From assembly GCA_003142435.1 (NCBI GenBank), contig PLMI01000143.1, positions 3,849 to 14,160 of the forward strand: 10,312 nt of DNA. The letters are read 5' to 3'. Made by a program: the position numbers and the translations under genes. The notes beneath the pieces were generated by a model. The model was not told the origin of the DNA and did not search any database. It was given only the letters and a program-made list of their open reading frames with translations. Every line of letters starts with the position of its first letter. Position 1 is the stretch's first letter. Positions 1 through 6,506 of this stretch are shown piece after piece. Source of the DNA: Coxiellaceae bacterium. Its GTDB lineage: Bacteria > Pseudomonadota > Gammaproteobacteria > UBA9339.

Positions 1-21
1 GCGATGGTTGATGTTTTATTT

Positions 22-76
22 GTAGAGAAAACATGCGCCAATGCAATATTGTTGGGCGATCGCCGGTCGCTCCTAC
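22..76 (-). repeat. Decayed REPIN copy: spacer plus one REP palindrome
   Basis: Positions 54-76 match the right-hand REP at 1226-1248 in 21 of 23 bases. The preceding 22 bases (32-53) match the REPIN spacer in 17 of 22 without gaps. Further left, GTAG at 22-25 matches the outer tetranucleotide of the intact copy, but the GC-rich left hairpin is missing and replaced by a few A-rich bases. The two changes in the surviving hairpin (55/71 and 60/66) both turn a G-C pair into a G-T pair, so a plus-strand RNA hairpin would still form with G-U wobbles. A run of six T (78-83) follows five bases after the stem, which might give weak terminator activity for whatever lies to the left. Listed on the minus strand because GTAG reads 5' to 3' there for the surviving REP. 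Confidence 0.75.
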
Positions 77-134
77 GTTTTTTGAAAATATATTCATGCA
101 ATTGCCAGTGAGACAATAGCCGCAAGAGAAAAAA

Positions 135-1049
135 ATGCATCACCATAATCCTCATCATTACGATCCGGCGCACTCACACCACAAATCTGCGGTGGGCACA
201 AAAAATAAATTGTTTTTAGCAACAGCAATAATTCTTTTTTTTGGCTGCATTGAAGCTTTAGGTGGCTGGTGGTCAGGTTCTCTGACACTGTTAAGCGATG
301 CCGGACACATGTTGGCGGACAGCATTTCGCTGGCGTTAGCTGGATTTGCCGCCTGGATTGCGAGTCGGCCTATCTCTAAAAGGCATACTTATGGTTTAGG
401 CAGAGCTGAAGTAATTGCGGCGTGGTTTAGTTGTTTATCTTTGATTATTCTTACCATTTTTCTTTTGATTACTGCCATCCGCCGTTTTCACGGCGTTCAT
501 CCGGTATCAGGCGAAATCGTGATGGTGATTGCGAGTTTTGCTTTTGTTACTAATCTCATAGTCGCCTGGGTTTTAGGGCATGGCGAAAAAACTCTCAACA
601 CTAAAGCGGCGCTTATTCACGTGCTTGGGGATTTGCTTGGTGCAATTACCGCTTTAATTTCCGGGGCAATCATTCACTTTACTCATTGGAATCTAATCGA
701 TCCAATTCTTTCTATATTCATTGCGATTTTAATTTTGATTTCTACGGTTAGTTTGCTGCGCGATTCGATAATTGTACTTATGGAAGGAGTGCCAAAACAC
801 ATTGATATTCGCAAAGTTGAAGAATCTATGCTAAAAGTAAAAAATGTTATTTCCATTCATGATTTACATATTTGGACACTTACTTCCGGAATGGTGTTAT
901 TATCAGCTCATGTCGAAATACAAGACTTTACTAAATGGCCGGAAATAGCTGTGGAATTGCGCACTTTGTTGTATGATAAATTTGGTATCAATCATGCAAC
1001 AATGCAGCCGGAAAATGACTCAATGCCCGTTTGTTGTAAGTGCGATTAA
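135..1049 (+). CDS. Cation diffusion facilitator, zinc/cadmium efflux (ZitB/CzcD type)
   Basis: Inner-membrane metal/proton antiporter of the CDF family, expected to export Zn2+ and similar divalent ions from the cytoplasm. The 304-residue length is typical. The protein opens with a histidine-rich segment (10 His or Asp in residues 2-16). About six membrane helices follow. The two HxxxD metal-site motifs are visible in helix 2 (H58, D62, after D55) and helix 5 (H162, D166), the pattern of zinc-selecting CDF proteins. The loop residues after helix 2 (HTYGLGRAE, 84-92) and the DP pair at 189-190 are also family-typical. The cytoplasmic domain carries HDLHIWTLTSG and ends in CCKCD (300-304), a possible extra metal ligand cluster. 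The start is the first in-frame ATG, after a weak purine-rich AAGAGA. The gene stands alone, between two REP-type repeats. The exact metal cannot be told from sequence. Confidence 0.93.
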   Translation: MHHHNPHHYDPAHSHHKSAVGTKNKLFLATAIILFFGCIEALGGWWSGSLTLLSDAGHMLADSISLALAGFAAWIASRPISKRHTYGLGRAEVIAAWFSCLSLIILTIFLLITAIRRFHGVHPVSGEIVMVIASFAFVTNLIVAWVLGHGEKTLNTKAALIHVLGDLLGAITALISGAIIHFTHWNLIDPILSIFIAILILISTVSLLRDSIIVLMEGVPKHIDIRKVEESMLKVKNVISIHDLHIWTLTSGMVLLSAHVEIQDFTKWPEIAVELRTLLYDKFGINHATMQPENDSMPVCCKCD

Positions 1050-1099
1050 GAGAAGTAAAATATTTTTAATTATCGATAGCAGAAAATAATGGTAAGACG

Positions 1100-1128
1100 T
1101 TGATTTTTAGATAATTTATATGTATAAT
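1100..1128 (+). promoter_or_regulatory. Probable sigma70 promoter for rsmE
   Basis: TTGATT (1100-1105, four of six consensus bases) and a perfect TATAAT (1123-1128) are separated by the ideal 17 nt. Transcription would start near 1135 and give a leader of about 125 nt containing the whole REPIN before the rsmE start. AT-rich DNA produces such matches by chance, but the perfect -10 with exact spacing, placed between two same-strand genes with no other good candidate, makes it plausible. Confidence 0.5.
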
Positions 1129-1173
1129 AATAATTAAATGATGTTGAGTAATTTGCTGGCATTTTGATTTTTT

Positions 1174-1196
1174 GTAGGGGCGACCGGCGGTCGCCC
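1174..1196 (+). repeat. REP element, left arm of the REPIN
   Basis: GTAG (1174-1177) is followed by the palindrome 1178-1196: GGGCGACCG, centre G, CGGTCGCCC. The arms are perfect complements. It is strongly GC-rich in an AT-rich intergenic region and is preceded by a run of T (1168-1173). Confidence 0.85.
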
Positions 1197-1225
1197 GTAA
1201 AGCCATGAGCCAATTCCATATTAAT

Positions 1226-1248
1226 GGGCGACCGCCGGTCGCCCCTAC
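1226..1248 (-). repeat. REP element, right arm of the REPIN
   Basis: Exact reverse complement of 1174-1196. Its CTAC end (GTAG on the minus strand) finishes at 1248, one base before the AAGGA ribosome binding site of rsmE, so hairpin formation in the mRNA could affect access of the ribosome. Confidence 0.85.
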
Positions 1249-1249
1249 T

Positions 1250-1254
1250 AAGGA
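1250..1254 (+). promoter_or_regulatory. rsmE ribosome binding site next to REP hairpin
   Basis: AAGGA lies 6 nt before the ATG at 1261 and supports that start. It follows directly on the CTAC end of the right-hand REP. Confidence 0.7.
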
Positions 1255-1260
1255 TTTCTT

Positions 1261-2004
1261 ATGCGCATTCCGCGAATTTATGTGCCAGTAAATCTTAGTG
1301 AAGAAAAATCTTCTGAGTTAATTTTAGATACTGAAGCGTCAAATCATATTTTGCAGGTTTTGCGCCTTAAAATAGGCGCACCGTTAATTTTATTCAATGG
1401 GCAAGGCGGAGAGTTTAGCGCTGAAATTGTCTCTGTGCAGAATAAAAAAGTCATTGTAAAAATAATACAGTTTCAGGAAGGCATTAGGGAATCACCATTG
1501 GCTATTCATTTGCTTCAGGGGATTTCTCGTGGCGAGAAAATGGATTTTACTATTCAAAAAGCGGTAGAGTTAGGTGTCACAACAATCACTCCTTTATTTA
1601 CTGAATATTGTAATGTTAAATTAGATGATGCGCGCTTGACCAATCGGTTACTGCACTGGCAAAAAGTCGCCGTGAATGCTGCAGAGCAAAGCGGCAGATG
1701 TTTTGTACCCAAAATTTTTTCTGCATGTAAAATAAATGATTCGGTATCATCCCTTTCTTTTTCCGGAATGCGTCTATTGCTGGATCACAGAGCAGAAATA
1801 ACCTTAAAAGATTTAAAAATTGAAAAAAATGAAAATAAAATGATATTGCTTGTTGGTCCGGAAGGCGGTTTTTCTGACAGCGAAATCGTGTTTGCAGAAA
1901 ACCATAATTTTAAAAAAATAAAATTTGGACCTAGAATTTTGCGCACTGAAACTGCAGGTTTGGCAGCGATTAGCGTGTTGCAGAGTTTATTAGGAGATGT
2001 ATAG
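1261..2004 (+). CDS. rsmE: 16S rRNA (uracil-1498-N3)-methyltransferase RsmE
   Basis: Methylates N3 of U1498 in helix 44 of 16S rRNA using S-adenosylmethionine, acting on the 30S subunit in the cytoplasm. The 247 residues match the usual length. An N-terminal PUA-like RNA-binding region (about 1-75, with VLRLKIGAPLILFNGQGGEF) precedes the SPOUT-class catalytic domain. Family motifs are GISRGEKMDFTIQKAVELGV (near 90-109), the NAAEQSGR segment, the SAM-binding loop GPEGGFS (199-205) and the knot segment GPRILRTETAGLAA (223-236). A good AAGGA ribosome site sets the start. The next gene begins 25 nt after the stop and is probably co-transcribed. The unusual point is the REPIN in its leader. Confidence 0.96.
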   Translation: MRIPRIYVPVNLSEEKSSELILDTEASNHILQVLRLKIGAPLILFNGQGGEFSAEIVSVQNKKVIVKIIQFQEGIRESPLAIHLLQGISRGEKMDFTIQKAVELGVTTITPLFTEYCNVKLDDARLTNRLLHWQKVAVNAAEQSGRCFVPKIFSACKINDSVSSLSFSGMRLLLDHRAEITLKDLKIEKNENKMILLVGPEGGFSDSEIVFAENHNFKKIKFGPRILRTETAGLAAISVLQSLLGDV

Positions 2005-2017
2005 GACACAACAACAT

Positions 2018-2023
2018 AAGGAG
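2018..2023 (+). promoter_or_regulatory. Ribosome binding site that decides the phosphorylase start
   Basis: AAGGAG lies 6 nt before the ATG at 2030. The earlier in-frame ATG at 1997 overlaps the end of rsmE and has only a GGAG directly touching it, too close to work well. The start at 2030 is therefore preferred. Confidence 0.8.
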
Positions 2024-2029
2024 TTTTAT

Positions 2030-3538
2030 ATGCAGGAAACAGTGCATTCTGTACGATTGAAACGACTTGGAATTTCTACTTATAAGGAAGCCGTAATATA
2101 TTTAAACAAAGACAGCTACATTTGCAAGGCGGAAGGTTTTGAGGCTCAATCCCGAATTAAAGTCTCTTACAATCACAGGACTATTATAGCAACTCTTAAT
2201 ATTGTGACGTCTTCTTTGCTTGCGGCACAAGAAGCGGGTTTGTCTGAATTTGCATGGGAAGTTTTAATGGCAAAAGAAGGAGATTTAGTAATCCTTTCGC
2301 ATGTTCCTCCTCTTAATTCTATGGATCATGTGCGCACAAAAATTTATGGCAATGAACTTAATGAGCATGCCATAAAAGAGATAATACATGATGTTGTCGA
2401 TGGCAATTTATCTGATATCCAAATCTCATCATTTCTAACGTCATGCGCTGGCAATCACTTAAGCATCAAAGAAATCACCTTATTGACGGAGGCTATGATA
2501 AATGAGGGAACTAGAATTTCATGGGATGCTGAGATAGTCGCAGATAAGCATTCCATCGGCGGGCTCCCGGGCAATAGAACAACATTAATAGTCGTTCCTA
2601 TCGTTGCTGCTTTTGGTTTGCCAATTCCAAAGACGTCTTCCCATGCAATAACTTCGTGCTCAGGAACAGCTGACTGCATGGAAACATTAGCGCCTGTTGA
2701 TTTAACACTTGCAGAGATAAAAAAAGTTGTTAACAAAGAAAATGGCTGTATTGTGTGGGGCGGTAAGGCGTTTTTAAGTCCGGCTGATGACATACTGATA
2801 AGAATTGAGCGCGTTTTAAATTTAGATAGCCATGGCCAGGTTGTGGCATCTGTTTTGTCAAAGAAAATTTCTGCAGGTTCAACTCATGTACTTATAGACT
2901 TTCCTGTGGGACCATTATCTAAAATCAGAAATGAGGAGGAGTTGGTCCAATTAGAATACGCGATGAAATACGTAGGAAAAAGGCTTGGTATTAATGTTGC
3001 TACCGTTTGCACCGATGGGTCTAAGCCAATTGGCCGCGGAATCGGGCCTGTGTTAGAAGCCCATGATGTTTTAGACGTATTACAGAATAAGCCGGATGCG
3101 CCAATGGATCTTAGAAATAAGGCGTTATTACTTGCGGGGCATATTTTAGAGTTCTCGCCTAAAGTTGTTCCTGGAACCGGGAGATCTATTGCTGAGGAAA
3201 TTTTAAATTCCGGAAAAGCCTGGCAGAAATTTCAAGCGATTTGTGAAGGGCAGGGAGGGATGAGAATTCCAAAGAGAGCGCTTCACACGCATACTTTCTT
3301 AGCACATAAAAGCGGCACTATAAAAAGCATCGATATAAGAGATTTAGCAGAATTGGCAAAATTAGCCGGAGCTCCAAAATCAAAAGCGGCAGGAGTTTAT
3401 TTGGAAGTGCAAATTGGAAGTAATGTGGAAAAAAGAGAACCATTACTTACTTTGTTTGCAGAGTCGCCAGGAGAACTAGATTACGCTCTTGGTTTTTTGC
3501 GTTCGAAAAGTGGTATAATTGAAATCATTGGGGATTAA
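2030..3538 (+). CDS. Thymidine/AMP phosphorylase-family protein (long 'type 2' form)
   Basis: Member of the nucleoside phosphorylase II family (thymidine phosphorylase, pyrimidine nucleoside phosphorylase, archaeal AMP phosphorylase), which splits a nucleoside or nucleotide with phosphate to free base and sugar-1-phosphate. The 502 residues exceed the roughly 440 of E. coli DeoA because of an N-terminal extension of about 85 residues, as in archaeal AMP phosphorylase and the bacterial proteins named 'putative thymidine phosphorylase 2'. The helical domain follows (about 90-165), then the phosphate-binding KHSIGGLPGNRTT (173-185) and SSHAITSCSGTADCMETL with D215. The C-terminal domain begins around 425 (HTHTFLAHKSGTIKSID). 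The motifs are closer to AMP phosphorylase than to DeoA, whose equivalents read roughly KHSTGGVGD and GGTLDKLES; this comparison is from memory. The substrate (thymidine, another nucleoside or a nucleotide) is uncertain. It is probably in an operon with rsmE. Confidence 0.9.
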   Translation: MQETVHSVRLKRLGISTYKEAVIYLNKDSYICKAEGFEAQSRIKVSYNHRTIIATLNIVTSSLLAAQEAGLSEFAWEVLMAKEGDLVILSHVPPLNSMDHVRTKIYGNELNEHAIKEIIHDVVDGNLSDIQISSFLTSCAGNHLSIKEITLLTEAMINEGTRISWDAEIVADKHSIGGLPGNRTTLIVVPIVAAFGLPIPKTSSHAITSCSGTADCMETLAPVDLTLAEIKKVVNKENGCIVWGGKAFLSPADDILIRIERVLNLDSHGQVVASVLSKKISAGSTHVLIDFPVGPLSKIRNEEELVQLEYAMKYVGKRLGINVATVCTDGSKPIGRGIGPVLEAHDVLDVLQNKPDAPMDLRNKALLLAGHILEFSPKVVPGTGRSIAEEILNSGKAWQKFQAICEGQGGMRIPKRALHTHTFLAHKSGTIKSIDIRDLAELAKLAGAPKSKAAGVYLEVQIGSNVEKREPLLTLFAESPGELDYALGFLRSKSGIIEIIGD

Positions 3539-3633
3539 CACCAAATTCCAGAATTAAACGAGCACACCGCAATAAAGTGATCATTAATTAAGGATTTTAG
3601 TATAAAGCGAATAACTTTTGGATAAACGATTAC
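3539..3633 (+). other. Gap before the cyclase gene
   Basis: This 95-nt AT-rich gap holds a possible -10 box TATAAA (3601-3606) but no convincing -35 at the right distance. I see no clear terminator for the phosphorylase gene; AATTC/GAATT near 3544-3555 is only a 5-bp AT-rich stem. The cyclase ATG at 3634 has no strong ribosome site, and no better in-frame start lies upstream because a TAG occurs at 3598. Confidence 0.4.
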
Positions 3634-5685
3634 ATGAAATTTAGCATTCGCATAATGATTTTGATGCTGTTGTCAGCATTGCTGATTTTTGTCGGTTCTT
3701 TGACTATTCTAATCAACTACTACACGGATACTAAAATTCTTTTAGATCTTACGAAAAAGATTGTTGGTTTATCCGGAACTTTTATTGAACGTCGAGTTAC
3801 TTCATTTTTGCAGCCTGTTCGCGATACAACTTTGTTTGGAGTTAACGTCATCAAAGACAAAGTAATCGATGTAAATAATAGGGAAAAATTCAAGGATTTC
3901 CTGTTGGAGCTCATAAAAGGACAGCCGCAATTCGCAGCTATTTACTGGGGTGATCCAGAAGGTGATTTTTTTGACGTGGAAAGGAAAAATGGCGATACAT
4001 TTTACTACTGGGATCAAAGATGCAATCGCGGAATATGTCGCGATGTGAGTTATGTAATAGACTTGCACGGCAATAAAATTGCAGATGTGGCGCCAGAGCT
4101 TAAGTTAAGGAAATACGATCCTACGCAACGGCCCTGGTATCAAAAAGTAATTAAATATAAAAAGTTCACAATATCTGATTTGTATCTTTTCTTTCATACT
4201 CCCGGGTTTGGTATTACTGCCTCTATGCCTGTTTATGCGGAAAAGGGAGAGTTGCAAGGCGTTTTTTCTGTTGATTTGCGCATGGGAACTCTTTCTGATT
4301 TTATTTCGCAAATGAAAATATCCAAAAATACTTCTGCGTTTATTTTTGACAGCAATAATAATCTGGTTGCAGCGCCAAACTTAGACAAAATTTATTTATC
4401 AACCGTACCCAAGATTAGCGACATTAAAGACGATTGGATAAAAGAATCGCATAGGTTATACGAAATAAATAAAACGCCGGTTTTCATATACCGATATAAC
4501 GATTTGCGTTATTTTGCATTTTTCAAAGACTTAACGCCTTTGACTGGAAATAATTGGACTATGGCAATTGTTTTTCCATTAGATGATATTATGGAGCCGT
4601 TAAGCATAATTTTAAAAGCGTCTTTTTTTGTCGTGCTAATTACCTTCATAATAGGAATTGTTTTTACGTGGATAATTTCAGGAGCGATGTCTCGGCCGAT
4701 CGTTAGGCTCGCAAAAGAGGCGATGACAATAAAGACTTTAGATTTTTCGAGTTATACACAATTGAAAACAAATATAAAAGAAATATTTGACATGCAGGAT
4801 GCATTTAACTCGATGAAACAAAGTTTGCAGTCTTTTGTAAGGTATGTCCCATTTAATTTGGTAAAAAATCTAATGGCTGCGGGCGGAATAGCTCACGTTG
4901 GCGGAGAAAGCAAAAAAATCACAACATTGTTTGTGGACATTCAGGGATTCACTTCCTTATCAGAAAAGATGGCGGCGCAGGATTTGATGAGCTATTTATC
5001 AGAATATTTTGAAGCCATGAGTAAGGTTATTATCGATTATGGAGGAACAATCGATAAATACATAGGAGATGCTGTCATGGCTTTTTGGGGCGCTCCTTTA
5101 GACGATGCGCTCCATGCTTTTCATGCATGCCAGACAGCATTAGAAATGATGGTTGCATTGGAACATTTAAATGGCAGCTTATTGGAACGAAGCAAACCTG
5201 CGATTTCCGTGCGCATTGGCATTAATACCGGTTTTGCCGTTGTTGGTAACGTCGGATCCAATGACAGGCTAAGTTATACCGCCATGGGTGACAGCGTAAA
5301 CGTAGGCAGCAGATTGCAGGATATAAATAAAATATATAAAAGTGAAATTCTTGTCAGTGCCGGAACTTACGAGTTAGTAAAACATTTTTTCCATTTTCGC
5401 TTATTAGATCATGTGGCTGTTAGAGGCAAAAAAGAAGGCATTTACGTGTACCAGATGCTATTGCCGCGAGATCCTTTGATTGACGGTTTGGATGTATATA
5501 ATGCAGAATTTAAACAGGCTTTTGATTGTTATCAGCGAGGTGAATGGGATGCCAGTATTAATTTATTCCAGAAAATGATTATGTCTTATCCTAATGACGG
5601 ATTAATTCGTTTATTTTTAGAGCGCTGCATTTGTTTTAAGAATAATCCGCCAGCAGGTTGGCAGGGAATATGGAGGTTGGATTGA
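3634..5685 (+). CDS. Membrane adenylate cyclase: Cache, HAMP and class III catalytic domain
   Basis: Likely sensor enzyme of 683 residues that converts ATP to cAMP. A first membrane helix (about 7-28) and a second (about 328-349) bracket a periplasmic double-Cache sensor domain that carries the family motif RPWY at 166-169 and a close cysteine pair (C130, C135). A HAMP linker follows (about 350-402). The class III cyclase domain (about 428-605) has both metal-binding aspartates (D435 in FVDIQGFTSLSE and D479 in KYIGDAVMAFWG), the adenine-selecting lysine K475, T549 at the second base-selecting position, the transition-state N556 and R560. The catalytic set is complete and points to ATP rather than GTP. 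The tail (about 613-683) has a TPR-like helical pair and ends near GWQGIWRLD. The ligand sensed is unknown. Its TGA stop overlaps the ATG of the phosphodiesterase gene. The start lacks a clear ribosome site. Confidence 0.92.
   Translation: MKFSIRIMILMLLSALLIFVGSLTILINYYTDTKILLDLTKKIVGLSGTFIERRVTSFLQPVRDTTLFGVNVIKDKVIDVNNREKFKDFLLELIKGQPQFAAIYWGDPEGDFFDVERKNGDTFYYWDQRCNRGICRDVSYVIDLHGNKIADVAPELKLRKYDPTQRPWYQKVIKYKKFTISDLYLFFHTPGFGITASMPVYAEKGELQGVFSVDLRMGTLSDFISQMKISKNTSAFIFDSNNNLVAAPNLDKIYLSTVPKISDIKDDWIKESHRLYEINKTPVFIYRYNDLRYFAFFKDLTPLTGNNWTMAIVFPLDDIMEPLSIILKASFFVVLITFIIGIVFTWIISGAMSRPIVRLAKEAMTIKTLDFSSYTQLKTNIKEIFDMQDAFNSMKQSLQSFVRYVPFNLVKNLMAAGGIAHVGGESKKITTLFVDIQGFTSLSEKMAAQDLMSYLSEYFEAMSKVIIDYGGTIDKYIGDAVMAFWGAPLDDALHAFHACQTALEMMVALEHLNGSLLERSKPAISVRIGINTGFAVVGNVGSNDRLSYTAMGDSVNVGSRLQDINKIYKSEILVSAGTYELVKHFFHFRLLDHVAVRGKKEGIYVYQMLLPRDPLIDGLDVYNAEFKQAFDCYQRGEWDASINLFQKMIMSYPNDGLIRLFLERCICFKNNPPAGWQGIWRLD
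5672..5676 (+). promoter_or_regulatory. Ribosome binding site that decides the cpdA start
   Basis: GGAGG inside the end of the cyclase gene lies 8 nt before the ATG at 5685. In-frame ATGs at 5658 and 5670 have poorer sites. The chosen start gives an ATGA overlap with the cyclase stop, which suggests translational coupling. Confidence 0.75.
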
Positions 5686-6500
5686 TGAAGGAGCATAAGA
5701 CAAGGCAAATTTTGCAAATTACGGATTTGCATTTATTCGGTGATGACAACCATACGCTAATGGGATTGCAGACGTCTAATACGCTTGAAGCGGTATTGAA
5801 CAGCGTAAAATTAAACATGGCTAACGGTGTTTTAGACCCTTCGTGCATTGTGTTAAGCGGAGATATTTCTCAGGATTATTCTTTAGCTTCTTATCAGAAA
5901 GTTTTAAATTACTTTGATGATTTTACTTGCCCAATCTATGCTTTATTGGGAAATCACGATAATTCATACGTATTTGAAAATGCTTTTTTGCATTCAAAAA
6001 TAAATTTAGATAAAAAAGTTATCTTGGGAAATTGGCTGATCTTGTTGCTTAATTCACACGTCCCTTTTCAAGTTGGTGGCCACTTAAGCGATGGCGAGCT
6101 GTCTTTTTTGGAAAGTGAGTTAGCAGCTAATCAAGATAAATTCGTTTTGATTTTTGTGCATCATCATTTGTTGCCATGTACTGCTTTATGGTTAAATAAA
6201 ATTGATTTGGCAAATAAAGAGCGGTTATTCAGCATAATTGATAAATATAATTGCGTTGTTGGGGTTTCCAGCGGCCACATTCACCAGAACTTTCACGAAA
6301 TGCGCAATAATGTCGATTATTTCACGACTCCTTCAACTTGTTTGCAGTTTGCCGAAAACACTGAAAATTTTAAAGCCGATGTAGTAATGCCGGGATATCG
6401 CTGGTTTAGCCTTGACAGTGACGGATCTTGCACTAGCGGGATTGTTAGAGTCGCACATGAAAAAAGTTTTGTGCCGGATTTATTTGCAAAAGGGTATTAG
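5685..6500 (+). CDS. cpdA: 3',5'-cyclic AMP phosphodiesterase, CpdA type
   Basis: Calcineurin-like metallophosphoesterase that hydrolyses cAMP to 5'-AMP in the cytoplasm. The 271 residues compare well with E. coli CpdA (275). All family metal-site motifs are present in order: DLH (D14, H16), GDISQD (D60, D64), GNHD (N90, H91), the HHH run (159-161) and GHIH (H198, H200). The short N-terminus and lack of a signal peptide fit a cytosolic enzyme. The gene overlaps the upstream adenylate cyclase by one base, so cAMP production and removal are encoded together, which supports cAMP as substrate over other members of this broad family. The end converges with the MATE gene, leaving 6 nt between stop codons and no room for a separate terminator. 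Confidence 0.9.
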   Translation: MKEHKTRQILQITDLHLFGDDNHTLMGLQTSNTLEAVLNSVKLNMANGVLDPSCIVLSGDISQDYSLASYQKVLNYFDDFTCPIYALLGNHDNSYVFENAFLHSKINLDKKVILGNWLILLLNSHVPFQVGGHLSDGELSFLESELAANQDKFVLIFVHHHLLPCTALWLNKIDLANKERLFSIIDKYNCVVGVSSGHIHQNFHEMRNNVDYFTTPSTCLQFAENTENFKADVVMPGYRWFSLDSDGSCTSGIVRVAHEKSFVPDLFAKGY

Positions 6501-6506
6501 CAATAA

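Larger units (their letters stand above)
1174..1248. mobile_element. REPIN: inverted REP doublet
   Basis: Two 23-bp elements (1174-1196 and 1226-1248) are exact reverse complements across a 29-nt spacer. Each consists of the tetranucleotide GTAG followed by a 19-nt palindrome with 9-bp GC-rich arms around one central base. This is the layout of REP sequences mobilised in trans by RAYT (REP-associated tyrosine transposase) proteins, where GTAG or GGAG marks the hairpin base, and of REPINs, where two REPs face each other. No RAYT gene is in the window. The spacer resembles that of the decayed copy at 22-76, so the doublet itself appears to be the unit that spreads. The element begins 124 nt after the CDF stop codon and ends 12 nt before the rsmE start codon. 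Confidence 0.8.

Noticed and set aside
33..119. Short open frame starting in the left repeat (ATG at 33) that reads through the REP as GRSPVAPT; a matching frame starts at 1205 in the intact REPIN and ends at 1291.
   Set aside because: Both frames are open because the two sequences are copies of the same repeat without gaps. Ribosome sites are poor, the second overlaps the start of rsmE, and the parts outside the repeat are unrelated.
94..288. 64-codon open frame on the minus strand opposite the CDF start.
   Set aside because: It overlaps a strongly supported gene, has no recognisable motif and is explained by the base composition of the opposite strand.
1174..1248. CRISPR-like or terminator interpretation of the inverted repeats.
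   Set aside because: There are only two units and they are inverted rather than direct, with no array. Neither plus-strand hairpin is followed by a T run in the intact copy. The GTAG-plus-palindrome layout fits REP better.
2455..2793. 112-codon minus-strand open frame inside the phosphorylase gene.
   Set aside because: It is antisense to conserved catalytic motifs and shows no domain or ribosome site of its own.
3571..3590. Possible CRP site (GTGATCATTA) upstream of the cyclase.
   Set aside because: Only one GTGA half-site is present; the matching TCAC half at the required spacing is absent.
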